Shown here: in pieces, positions 36,836 to 47,864 of the stretch
Layout of the letters: each line of letters starts with the position of its first letter
How positions within the stretch are numbered: position 1 is the stretch's first letter
Source of the DNA: Bolinopsis microptera
Taxonomy: Eukaryota; Ctenophora; Tentaculata; Lobata; Bolinopsidae
NCBI RefSeq assembly: GCF_026151205.1
Contig: NC_087075.1
Coordinates: forward strand, 13,715,628-13,779,627
Length of the DNA: 64,000 bases
Reading direction: 5' to 3'
Made by a program: the position numbers and the translations under genes
The notes under the pieces: generated by a model
Databases searched by the model: none
Seen by the model: the letters and a program-made list of their open reading frames with translations, nothing else
Told to the model about the DNA's origin: nothing

Positions 36836-36916
36836 CTAAATATAACTAAATAATTTAAACAACACGGTGCCCATGTCTAAGCGCGCGGCTCTCCTCGAAG
36901 ATACTTTCTCCGTCAT
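36836..36916 (-). CDS. Tiny upstream ORF of the RTE-like element
   Basis: On the minus strand an ATG near 36916 opens 26 codons (starting MTEKVSSRRAARLD) that end in TAG abutting the ATG of ORF2 (TTTAGATGG). RTE elements commonly carry a very short first ORF next to ORF2, so this may be it or a translation-coupling leader. Too short to be certain. Confidence 0.35.
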   Translation of the reverse strand: MTEKVSSRRAARLDMGTVLFKLFSYI

Positions 36917-36920
36917 CGGA

Positions 36921-38726
36921 GCAGAAAGTTAAAACAAACACCTGCTTTACATGCAACCAAAAAGAAGTGTAGATATTCCACCAGTTATATTACCGCTTAG
37001 GAGCATGGCTGTTGCACCTACCAGTATAAACTTCGAGAAGCATCATTGTACCCCAGCGGTATATTGCTTCAGTACCGGTAATCCTTACTGCTTTACTGTG
37101 CATTCCTATATATTTGGATAATCTCCAAACTTAAAAATAATGCGCAAAATGTTTCTTATCATTGCTACAGATAACATGCTACTATTATAATAATAGGGTC
37201 TCATATCTCAAGTTGTCATTGCTACAGATAACTTGCTACTATAGGGTCCCATTTCTTAAGTTATCATTGCTACAGATAGCTTGCCCCTAGCAATAATCTG
37301 TTACCCGACTTTTGTGCCAAAATCGATCACAGCTGCTGGTCAGCTCTAGCACCGCGGAGATCTGTACTTGGTCCTGTATCTGCCTTACATTATTTTATAG
37401 GTAAACATCGTACTAATTTCTGTTAAACAGAGGCAATTATAACTACCCAATATCACACGCCTGTTCACTTATAATTACAGGAAGGCTTTCTAAGTTATAA
37501 TTGTTATTGTAAAATTGTCTGCTACCCTGAGTAACTAGTACTTAAGTATTAAAGCTATAACTTACAATTTCTCCTCCAGATCCAGTCTTGACCTTAAATT
37601 GGACATAACTCAGTAGCTGAACTAGCTCTGATAGTCCGATTAGAACATGTAACACCATGGCCTCCAGCTCGCCATTTTTGTGATTCAAGCAAATCGAGGA
37701 TTTCCAAAAGTTCAAAAAGGGTGCAGGATGTTCAGTTCGGCAAAATATCGATGGAAAATATTTCGTAGGCCCTAAATTGATCACTCCTCCAGATCCAGTC
37801 TTAACCTTGGATTTGACATAACTCACTATAGCTGAAGTAGCTCTGATACGTCAGAACAAAACCTGTAAGATTGGCCTTTAGCTCGCCATTTTCGAGATTC
37901 AAGTTAATCGAGGATGTTCAAAGCTTATTAAGATGAGAAGATGATTAAACATCAGCAATTATTAATTATTGCAAATCTTCCAGATTTCAAAAAGGAAAAT
38001 CGCATGCAGTAGTTTGCTTTTTTAAAAACAATTTTAAACCAATTTGAAATCAATTTTAAAGCAATTTTAAACCGTTTTTAACAAATTGTAAACAAATTTT
38101 AAATCAATATTAATCATGGAGGTGTTCACTTTTCATGCCACGTGATATTTTTACCGGACAATGACATTTCGTAAATGGACACAATTTTGAACGGACAATA
38201 AAATGAATGCTATAAGGGCCTCAAGCGTCCGATTAATCCGTTCAAACTTCAAATAAAGTCCGATAAGGTACATATGCAAGTTATATTGAGTGATCTTAAC
38301 AAGCGGACGGCTATGCTTCGTTCCTGATTTTTGTCAGTTCTCAGTCATAGTTATCACTCATTCATGCATGTTCCTTTAATTTTTATCAACATTGTGAAAA
38401 TATGGACTAGTACATTTCAACTAACAAGTTCGTCATGATAAGTCAGATAGAAATAATTGTATAATTATAAAACAATTCACTTCAAGTGCATGGTCTCGTC
38501 CAATGTGAGATTGTCCCATTTGTTAATCGTAACACTAACACATTACAGCAGCAAAACATTGCTTAGTTTTAAAAATCGACTATCACAAAATAGTGCTTGT
38601 CAAGCTGTTCGTGCATTTGCAGTCGTTTTGTGAGCTTTGATTTGAGTTTTATCGTTAAGATTTCGATGGAGAACGGTAGCGAGGAAAAAGAAAATCTTCA
38701 GAAACCCTTTGTTAATAGGTTTGAAG
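36921..38726. other. Non-coding DNA with two local duplications
   Basis: At 37155-37285 a unit of about 55-60 bp starting TTATCATTGCTACAGATA occurs three times. At about 37570-37700 and 37787-37925 a longer block starting CTCCTCCAGATCCAGTCTT is duplicated with divergence (period about 218 bp). A region near 38140-38290 with GAACGGACA and CCGATAA motifs resembles 45690-45900, so it is probably an unclassified dispersed repeat. Confidence 0.6.
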
Positions 38727-40112
38727 CATATATTTGATTTGATTTGATTTGAAACTTTTACAAAATAGCAAGTATACAAATGTACAGCAATTCGAACAAA
38801 CATATAAAATGGGCCGAAATGTATAAATGCTAAAAAGCGTGGGTCAGTGAAACAAGTACAGAGGACAACTTTCAGAACAGGAGTTTTTTGGCCGCCCAAA
38901 GTCTCAATAACATCACCTCCACCTAGTAATAAAATTATGAAACGTGAAAAGTGTGAAACAATCAAATAATAATGTATTTATATAATATAATTGTCTCTCA
39001 AATACAGATAACGTCCGTAAACTCTTAAAATACCCCTACAAGTACATATTATACTGATTGGTGTCCGAGAAACATGAATTACGTCATCATGGTGCCTTCT
39101 TAACCCGGCTACAGACCTTCCCGTTACGGATGTAGTGGTCGAGATGAGTCTGTTCAGCCCTCTTCTTCTTCAGGTCAGTTACCACGTTCTTCCTTGCTGC
39201 ACGCTCTTCACTGGATCTATCAGGACAGATCCATACATCTTTGTGTGCATCAGCCATCCTCAGTCTCCCTGTTTTCATCAGAATCTGATGAACTGCTGTT
39301 GAGCTTGGGACGGTGATCTTGACTGGTCGGATAGCCGTGATACCTGGCCTCTTCCAGCCGACTCTAGTCGCTTCAAAATGAGGTTTCTCCCCGATCTCCT
39401 CCAATAGTGCGGTTACCAGAGCTGGAAGCTGTTCTTCATCATCTTCTTTCAGTCCAAACACTATCAGATTCTTGCTCCTGTCCTCCTCTGCAGCCACACT
39501 CTTTATTACATTCTTCAGAATTTTACTGTTGCAGACGGCGCCATTTATGCTGTTCTTTTGTACAGCGGCACTGTAGCTCTTAATCCCTGTCTCCACCGTT
39601 GTTTGTACTGTCTCTTCAACTGACGTCTTAAACAACTGTAGTTGTTCGTCCTTCTGCACTAGCAACTGGTCCTGCAACCTGACCATCTTTTCCTTGTCTG
39701 CTAGTGCTTCCGTCTTGAGGCACTCAACGATTTCCATCATAGCGCTCATCTGACTACTCTGCCGTCGTACGAGGTCTGCTGCTTGCATAACCCAGTTTGC
39801 CATATACCTTTTATAGATAGACGGAGACATGAGTATTTCTTGGTCCATATCTCCACGAATTTCGAAGTTTTCTAGTTTCAGTTCTCTTGCCATCGAAGTG
39901 AACCATCTATCAGCACAGCCCTCTACATCTTCCTTTTCTTCATAGTTGAAATCCTTGAGTTTCTTCTGAGATCGGGTCAACTGTAAATCATCCTCCGTGA
40001 TGTACATTGTATAGTAATGTACAAGTATACACACGCAAAGGCTTACTACGCGGTAGCAGCAAACTGAACTTATCGCAAAGTTACAAAAGATAAGGGAGCT
40101 CGATAATTGCAA
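38727..40112 (-). mobile_element. ORF1-only LINE insertion with its own 3' tail
   Basis: The minus-strand ORF1 (start about 40007) ends at 39087 and is followed by about 340 bp of 3' UTR-like sequence. It ends in an (AAATC)n microsatellite (plus strand ATTTGATTTGATTTGATTTG near 38729). No reverse transcriptase lies between ORF1 and this tail. The 5' border was not defined. Confidence 0.7.
39087..40007 (-). CDS. LINE ORF1 protein: coiled coil + RRM-like nucleic-acid-binding domain
   Basis: The open frame starts at 40112, but the Met at 40007 (MYITEDDLQLTRSQKKLKDF) is the likelier start, because the 35 preceding residues look like translated leader. The protein has a helical heptad-rich region (residues about 75-150 from that Met; EIVECLKTEALADKEKMVRL and onward). 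Then comes an RRM-like block beginning RSKNLIVFGLKEDDEEQLPA, followed by the basic C-terminal segment with PDRSSEERAARKNVV and KVCSRVKK. This is the L1/CR1-type ORF1 layout: trimerising coiled coil, RRM and C-terminal domain, acting as RNA-binding chaperone. It has no stop or frameshift despite lacking an RT partner in this insertion. The nearby RTE-like element is separate, since 2.2 kb and a 3' tail lie between them. Confidence 0.82.
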   Translation of the reverse strand: MYITEDDLQLTRSQKKLKDFNYEEKEDVEGCADRWFTSMARELKLENFEIRGDMDQEILMSPSIYKRYMANWVMQAADLVRRQSSQMSAMMEIVECLKTEALADKEKMVRLQDQLLVQKDEQLQLFKTSVEETVQTTVETGIKSYSAAVQKNSINGAVCNSKILKNVIKSVAAEEDRSKNLIVFGLKEDDEEQLPALVTALLEEIGEKPHFEATRVGWKRPGITAIRPVKITVPSSTAVHQILMKTGRLRMADAHKDVWICPDRSSEERAARKNVVTDLKKKRAEQTHLDHYIRNGKVCSRVKKAP

Positions 40113-40633
40113 CGTAAGCTACACACACTACACACGAATGGTGTAAAAATGTATATATTAAAATATATTTAAAATATATGTTTTAATTTAAAAATAAACT
40201 TGGTGTTACTAGGACAATTGATAAATTAACTGTTTTAACCATTTTTAACTTTTCCAACTTGATACATGCATGGAACATCGTCGATTTGTCAAAAAATTTG
40301 AATCGAAAAAGCTGTAAATCCCATAGACAGTATTTAAGGGAGAAGCGAGAGTTTCCAGCGGCTAAGTTAGGCCATACTTCTTCAGTTTCACTTTGCAATA
40401 CTCAAATATACAAATATCTAATTAAATATTTGAAAATAAGTGCTCATCATTATTTTGTGAATTAGACTATTAGAGTTTTTCTTAATTAATTTTAATTTAT
40501 TTGAGTACTAATCATAATTTATTATGTACTGATGATGAAAAAAATATTTTACTTATGCTACAAAGAAGTTTATTGGAAGTTTAACAATTATTACTCATTC
40601 GTAGTCTGATCGCAGAAAATATTGAATAATTAC

Positions 40634-40744
40634 CACTCATTACAGTGAAGTGTTACTAACATTAAAACCCCACTCATTACAGTGAAGTGTTACTAACATT
40701 AAAACCCCACTCATTACAGTGAAGTGTTACTAACGTTAAAACCC
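40634..40744 (+). repeat. Triplicated 37-bp unit carrying a splice acceptor
   Basis: Three tandem copies of CACTCATTACAGTGAAGTGT + TACTAACATTAAAACCC (the last copy has two substitutions). Each holds TTACAG, an acceptor-like site, at 40645, 40682 and 40719. Only the third continues in the frame of the downstream zinc finger exon without a stop. Confidence 0.9.
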
Positions 40745-43700
40745 TACTACGGTCTCATACCAGTGGACCACCCGGACACTTTATCTCCTTATCCCTGCTT
40801 ACAGTGCAGACGGCGCTGCAACACTATTGAGGAACTTGAATTGTGAGTTTGTTTTATTACATTATGAATTATCTAAAACTATAATTCGAAAGATTCTATT
40901 TGTTTGTTTGTCTTTCTTAAACTTGAATCATAGGTTTATTTTGTTACATTATTGATAATTGTATTATATAATTGCTGAACGATTACTGTGTAATATACAT
41001 TTACGTTTGCACATTGACTTGTGGCCCACCCTGTATTAAAACTTTAAAAGGCGAATTATAGGGATTGTCGTGGAGAATGTTTGACGAATATAAAACGTTT
41101 GGGCTTATAACATTTATATATATTACACAGTAATCGTTCAACAATTATATAGTAAATTATCTTTATTATGATATTATCATATAATTCATGTAATCATTAA
41201 TTTTACTGTGAAACTTTTCAGACACCGACGCTGGCATCGCCGAGAGTATGAGTGTTCTATTTGTGATAAAACCTTCACAACTTTTGAGATCTTCAAGTCT
41301 CACGTTAGAAAACATTATGTTGATGCAACAAAGGTGACTATAATGATTATAGGTCAACAATTATTCCAATAATTACTACCCTGATCCACTGTCAATGTCA
41401 TGGCCTATTTTGCTGTTTTCTGACAAAAGTCTTAATCAGACCACAAAAATTCGAGGTTTTTTGTCAGAAAACGCTAAAACGGCAAAATTGTATCATCTCA
41501 AAATCATTAGCGTGATGATTATACGCTGATAAAGGAGTTAATTGAGATTATATTTCTCTTCATCTCTTTTCTAGGTAGATACTTTAAATCCGATCAAACT
41601 TATCTAAATCCCGTTATTTAACCACAGGATTTTAGCGTGAACAACAAAATTAGAGAGACACCAGTGACGTGTAAATATTGTGAAGAGAAGTTCAGTACAC
41701 TCCGTGATCTGCACCAGCATACTAGTCTCTACTCTGGTTTATATGAACATTATCTAATTATCTAGAAATTATTTGGTTATTATTAAGAAATTATCTAGAA
41801 ATAATTATCTAGAAATTATCTAGAAATTATCTGGAAATTATCTAGAAATTATCTAAAACTCAGTATCCATACGTTAGCCTTAATAGTTCAGTCACAAGTC
41901 ACAAGTCACAAGTCACTGAGTGCCCAATTGAAATTATTCTTTTTGGTTTGGCTTACTACCACCACTAGTTCACCCTGATTTTTTGTGAAACTTGGTTTCG
42001 AGATAGCAGTTGAGCAACAAACTAGGACCAGTGACCGAACTTTCGAGGGGGTCCCGGACCCCAACCGCCAAACGGTGCCCGCGGGGCAGCCACGCCTATA
42101 TTTGATCAAAATTAGGCCCAATTTAGCCAAATACCCTGAACATGCCCAAGAACCAGATTTCAGGTGCTCTACTTGTAGCTAGTGGTCCCAGCCTTGAACT
42201 CGTATATGAATTTTCATCAAGATTGGACAAAAAATGACTGAGTTATAAGCCAAAAACCATATGACCATATTTGGGCATACGCACCAAATTTGATTGATTT
42301 TGGCCCATAAATTGGTCAAATATCAATATTTTTGAATGAAACTATGGAAGGTAAGCCTATACTACACATTCTCTATGATTATCAGCGCAGTATCTACCTA
42401 ACTGCGGATTCTGTGTTCAAATAATCGTAAAAAATGAACAAAATCGCCCATATCTCAGTTCGCGATATTTGCGAACTGATTTCGCTCAAAACAATAGAAC
42501 TCAATAGGGTTTTAATATTAAAGGCCTAACTCAAAATTCCAATACAAAACTTAAGGTCGAAATTCGATTCTACGTTGATTCTGAAAATTTCATGTAAAAA
42601 TATTAAAACCCTATTGAGTTTTATTGTTTTGATGAAAATTCATATTCGAGTTCAAGGGACCACTATAGCTACAAGTAGTGCACCTGAAATCTGGTTTTTG
42701 GGCATGTTCAGGGTATTTGACTAAATTGGGCCTAATTTGGACCAAATATGGGCGTGGCTGCCCTGCGGGCACCGTTTGGCGGTTGGGGCCCGGGACCCCC
42801 TCAAAAGTTCGGTCACTGGTACGTCCTAGTTTGTTGGTCAATTGCTATCTCGAAACCAAGTTTCACAAAAAAATCAGGGTGAACTCCCCCCCCCCCCCCC
42901 CCCCCCCCCTAATCCGTTTTGCCTCATGTTTTCAGATCAGATGCAACATTTAATAATCTACCGTATCTGAAAAAAAAATTAGGCGTTCAGTATGTTTAAC
43001 GAGAAAAATGTAGATTTTTTAATATTGAATGGGCATGGTCCAAAATATCCGAATTTTCATATTTTAGGGACGGAATCCTTGAACATTATGGTACAGTATG
43101 CCATCTGCAAAGCAACAACTCTCAAATATAAAACACGGCCACGGCAGTGGTGAGTTAAGACCCAACGTATGGATACTGACTTTTGCCCCCCCCCCCCCCC
43201 CCCTGCATATTACTGTATTAGTAAATTTAATCCGCGCTGGCTGACCTCTCATGTAGAAACACTTTTCTGATCAAGTGCAAGTGTCACCATGTTCATTAAT
43301 TATGGTTATTATGGCTTTAATTATACTTCTTGAATACATTTTTTTAAAACTCTAATTTAAATGTACATTTGTAAGAGCAACGCTGCTTGCAAATCCATTG
43401 ATCCATTCGCCAATTTATCAACCTCGAATAGATCTTATTTTCAGTTTTAAATAATTTATATCTGTTAGTTAAGCTTCTTGAAGAGATCATGTCTGATCAG
43501 TTATCAGTGCGTGGTGTGATATTCTCTGTTATAAAAAGAGACAAGCATAATATGATAGAGAGATTATAGAAAACCACCATCACTTATATAAGCTTTAAAA
43601 CTCATATAAGCTTTAACTACCAAATGTTACAATATTAAACTCACTCGACATATCATACAAAATCACAGAACTTTTAAAGTATGCATTGTATGATGATATT

Positions 43701-45379
43701 TGTATAGCTTCAGCCAGATTGTACAAAGCAATGTCGTTGAAGAATAAAACCTTGAAACACTGCGTTTTTAGCTTCAAACTTTGATAAACTGCTTCTTCTA
43801 AACTGCTTCTAAACGGTTTCTTCTAAACAGCTTCTAAACGGCTTCTAAACAGTTTCTAAACGGCTTCCAAACGGTTTCTAAACGGTTTCTAAACGGCTTC
43901 CAAACGGTTTCTAAACGGTTTCTAAACAATCTTCTTTCTGTGACTCAGACGACTACACGAGGTGTGAGCAGTGTGACCAGTTCCTGCCAGCTTGTCACGT
44001 TCACTTGGTCGGAGTGGACGCTCTGGAGGTCGGAGAGGAGATGATGAAGAGGTACAACCTGAACAAACTCAGGGAGGAAACCTATCTGGAAACATCGTGA
44101 GTTTGAGGAATTGTTTTGTGTGCAGCCATGCGGGTACATTCTTTTTCCTTAATTAATCAATTTTATAATTATTTTAAGTTTAAAACCAAAATATTCCATT
44201 TTTATTGATTGACGATGCTGTTCTCGGAACACTAACCACTGTTCTTCTGTCTCTTGTTGTGTAATTCCAACCCCTTTGTTAATACCTTAGATGTGTGCTG
44301 GACGGTATACCTAAGATCCACAGTAGTGTGTCAACCTACAACCATCACGTCAGAAAGGAACCGTCTTATAGGCCCTTCAATGTGACATTTGTAAAACAAG
44401 GTGATGTCAGTTCATTTTATACTTTTTATAAGCTGTTTATACAAGGTGATCTCAGTTCATTTTATACTTTTTATAAGCTGTTTATACAAGGTGATCTCAG
44501 TTCATTTTATACTTTTTATAAGCTGTTTATACAAGGTGATCTCAGTTCATTTTATACTTTTTATAAGCTGTTTATACAAGGTGATCTCAGTTCATTTTAT
44601 ACTTTTTATAAGCTGTTTATACAAGGTGATCTCAGTTCATTTTATACTTTTTATAAGCTGTTTATACAAGGTGATCTCAGTTCATTTTATACTTTTTATA
44701 AGCTGTTTATACAAGGTGATCTCAGTTCATTTTATACTTTTTATAAGCTGTTTATACAAGGTGATCTCAGTTCATTTTATACTTTTTATAAGCTGTTTAT
44801 ACAAGGTGATCTCAGTTCATTTTATACTTTTTATAAGCTGTTTATACAAGGTGATCTCAGTTCATTTTATACTTTTTATAAGCTGTTTATACAAGGTGAT
44901 CTCAGTTCATTTTATACTTTTTATAAGCTGTTTATACAAGGTGATCTCAGTTCATTTTATACTTTTTATAAGCTGTTTATACAAGGTGATCTCAGTTCAT
45001 TTTATACTTTTTATAAGCTGTTTATACAAGGTGATCTCAGTTCATTTTATACTTTTTATAAGCTGTTTATACAAGGTTTGTTCCTTTGGTAATTAATGTG
45101 AAGTACTCGTTATTACAGATTAGTGAAGATATATAATGAGTTTTGAGATGAGCTTATAGTTAGCCAAACTCAACTTTTTGCAAGCAGAGCTTATAAAAAA
45201 AGCAAGTTTACTGTAAATATTTCAGGATCGGGGACAGAAAATCGCTGGAACAACATCTGAACAATCATTTCACGGAACACAATCTCCTGTACGACTCCTC
45301 CGCATCTTTCCCAAGCAAAAACAGGGTTACAATTCGAGAAAACGGAGCTGATTCTCATTCGTACAATCTTATATCGTGA
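40720..45379 (+). CDS. C2H2-like zinc finger protein with a coding 15-aa tandem repeat (partial, 5' exons unknown)
   Basis: Exons 40720-40842, 41222-41333, 41628-41736, 43949-44096, 44291-45088 and 45226-45379 join in one frame (480 codons, then TGA). Finger 1 has C-x2-C-x12-H-x3-H spacing (CLQCRRRCNTIEELEL-H-RRW-H). Finger 2 is CSICDKTFTTFEIFKSH + VRKH. Further pairs are CKYCEEKF (incomplete finger) and CEQCDQFLPACHVH. Exon 5 continues through a 45-bp x 15 array encoding GDLSSFYTFYKLFIQ. Using the donor after the array (CTTTG|GTAATT at 45088) restores the phase of the last exon, which reads WIGDRKSLEQHLNNH and onward; the donor before the array (44400) would instead run into a stop after 11 codons. 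A foldback element sits in the third intron (41737-43948). Upstream exons are not identified. Function unknown beyond probable nucleic-acid binding. Confidence 0.72.
41750..41862. repeat. Short tandem repeat (AATTATCTAGA)n
   Basis: Several imperfect 11-bp units of AATTATCTAGA lie just after the exon ending at 41736, in the intron that also holds foldback copy B. Confidence 0.85.
41969..42883. mobile_element. Foldback element, family 2, copy B (0.9 kb)
   Basis: The terminal inverted repeat TTCACCCTGATTTTTTGTG (41969) returns as CACAAAAAAATCAGGGTGAA (ending 42883). The arms closely match copy A (16583-17884) along most of their length, but this copy lacks part of the central and right-arm sequence. 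C, T and then 24 C follow the right end, as with copy A. It lies in the third intron of the zinc finger gene. Confidence 0.88.
42884..43948. other. Remainder of the zinc finger intron, with C-runs and a 12-bp repeat
   Basis: C-runs lie at 42886-42909 and near 43185-43203. Just before the next exon, 43795-43925, a 12-bp unit of the type TTCTAAACGGCT recurs about ten times with variants. Confidence 0.7.
44401..45075 (+). repeat. 45-bp minisatellite, exactly 15 units, in frame within an exon
   Basis: The unit is GTGATCTCAGTTCATTTTAT + ACTTTTTATAAGCTGTTTAT + ACAAG. Fourteen units are identical and only the first differs (GATGTC for GATCTC), so the expansion is recent or actively homogenised. Two forward frames are open throughout. 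Each unit starts with a donor-like CAAG|GTGATC and contains an acceptor-like CTCAG. Confidence 0.97.
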
Positions 45380-47864
45380 TAATATGTGGAACCAAGATAT
45401 GCAAATTGCAGATGAATGATCCAATGATCAATTGTCAAACTGTCAAACAAATACGCTTACCCAAAAATATTTGGATTTTTCTTTTGATTTTATGTATTTA
45501 TGTTTGAAGAAACCTGCACTGTGCGGCTGCAAGATTGTTGAGCTTTTTTGGAAGATTTATGCATGACCTATGATTTGGTTTAATACTAGATTCCGATATT
45601 GTAAAAGTGCACTTTTGTATGATTGTGTTACACTACGTTACTTACTTACTTAGTATCGCGAAATAGTTGAATGTAAAATGATATACCTTATCGGATTTTA
45701 TTTGAACGGACATTAATTGGATGCTGGAAGCCCTAGCGTTAATTTTAATGTACTCCGTTCAAATAAGGTCTGACAAGGAACCTAGTTAAATTAAATACAT
45801 TTGAAAAATGCCTTGGAGTGTTCATTTTAATATCCCTTCAAAATTATGTCCGTTCATGCAATGTCTGGTCGAATAACGTCCGATAATGTATATTTAATTG
45901 ATCAGACAAAAAATCACAACATTTTATATTTAACATCAGTCAATAATCCTGGTATCATTTAAATTTTCAATCATGATTACGTATGGATAGTCATTGCCTT
46001 CAATGAAACGAGTTGATTTCATGAAACAATTATATAATGATAATCAGGTAACCCTACAGTATATCCAATATTTCCAAAGCTAGTTAACCAAAGCAAAGCC
46101 ATAATACGGACTTCAGCTCATTGAGTAATGGCCCATGAATTCCCCTCCTTGAATTGCCGACCCCTATAATTCTAATTGTAATTCTTAATCAAGTCCACGT
46201 CAGCTTTTTTACAAGTTCAGCAAATAAGAAATAAAGTATTTTATTTCGAGGACGAAGCACTACGAGACCGACTTGCGACTATCAAGTATAAAAGATGTAA
46301 ATTGGATAAGTAAGACGAAGGAAAAAAAAAACTTAGACTGGTTATCAATTTACTCACAGACTGACCTGAGATCTAGCATCTTTTATAAAGGCCCAATGCT
46401 CGCTATTTCATAGCATAACACTCGCATTACATGCCCATCCAGTATATTTTCTATCAACATAATATATAAGAATTCGTCAAAAAAAGTACTACTAGACTTG
46501 CAAAGTGCTGGCTGCAACGACGAATGGCCACCATTTTTACTCCACAACCTACCTGGATTACGTAAATCACAAAGAACATAGTCAATAATCACTCAAAACC
46601 AAACTCATACAGCTCAAATTAAACAATCTGAATCAGGACAACATTTCAAACCACCTGCCATTCTAACAACACATTCCTTATTTCACTGCCACATAGCGCA
46701 TATCTACACTGATAACACACCTAATTGCGGTGAGGCAGCATCATAAAGTTACCAATATCAAATATGTTTGCAGATCAGGGCTAGTCGACTCGACCAATAA
46801 AATTTTAATCGAATAGTTTTAACAGATAACATCACAATTATAATCTGCGTGCCCCTTGGGGATGAATATTTAACTTATTTCAATTATATATTACTTTTGA
46901 GTAAACATTGGCTGGTACTACGGACCAGTCCCCCAATCAGGAGGATAAGGAGGTCGAGCCAAACAAAAATCGCACTAAATCGCAAGATTTTCGAAGCCAT
47001 TGTAGAGACAGGACAGGATCAGGGTCGAAATTTTACATCTCAGCTTATAATTTTATAAAATACAGAATTTTGTTAATGATTAACGAACACTTTTCACATT
47101 GAAATTAATTGAATTTGTTATATTTTCCTCCTAGAAGCTCCAGCTGCTAATACAATTAACATGTATGAATACTAATGTCTGAATATTAATGTCTGAATAT
47201 TAATGTCTGAATACTAATGTTCCATTATATTCGTCTGCTAGCTCAACTTTTAACCAGGACTGCAAAAATTAAGTAGATTGACATAACTTCTCGAGCGCTG
47301 ATTATATTTTTAGCACAAACGCTGAGCTTAATTTACTGTATAATAATATAATAATAGTATAATAATGAATAATAAATTATAATAAATGATCGTGTTGATG
47401 TGAGATTTCTACAAACCCGAGACAAATAGAATTACGGGTATGGGCTGAAGGAAGCACGTGATCACTGATGCTGAGACTGGAGAGGCTGTATATATATCAG
47501 CTTGCAAATCAAACCAATCTCACTTCCAAGATTGCGTTTTACTGTTATAGTAAGATAGTACTAGGTCGGAGCCAAGTGCGATTTATGCTAGATAAATTAT
47601 CCGTATCACATCGCTGTCCAGCATGGCTCATGAGGGCTATCACGTCCTTTTTAGAGTTTGTTCAACTTACCTTCTGTAACATATAAAATAATCTGGACTC
47701 GGTTGGCTTGTTGTGCTCTATCCTACCACGTATAATACTATTACTATAATAGCTTCACTTAAGGCAATATATCACTGATTATAGTTATCGTCTCCTATAC
47801 TTCATATCACCACCTCTAGTATCACTTGTTTGAATCAAATTTATTTGAATATAGTTTTACCAGG
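45380..47864. other. Intergenic DNA between zinc finger and secreted-protein genes
   Basis: No exon recognised. About 45690-45900 shares GAACGGACAT and CCGATAA motifs with 38140-38290. A 15-bp unit (TGTCTGAATATTAAT) is repeated near 47168-47220. Close to the downstream gene, CACGTGAT (47455) and GTATATATATCAG (47489) form a possible promoter about 370 bp upstream of its ATG. Confidence 0.45.

Larger units (their letters stand above)
33584..36920 (-). mobile_element. RTE-like non-LTR retrotransposon with open ORF2
   Basis: The minus-strand element has its protein frame at 36835-33737 and a short 3' tail in a (GTTTC)n microsatellite (plus strand CGAAACGAAACGAAACGAAA at 33584-33605), as expected for RTE-type 3' ends. 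The 5' border is unclear and was set just past a short upstream frame. Confidence 0.85.

Noticed and set aside
33584-40112. One two-ORF LINE made of the RTE-like ORF2 and the RRM-type ORF1
   Set aside because: The two frames are 2.2 kb apart and a (AAATC)n 3' tail lies between them, so they are separate insertions.
44291-44400. Ending the zinc finger exon at the conventional-looking donor ACAAG|GTGATG (44400)
   Set aside because: Phase 1 at this donor joined to the exon at 45226 gives a stop after 11 codons; the donor at 45088 gives a full in-frame C-terminus.
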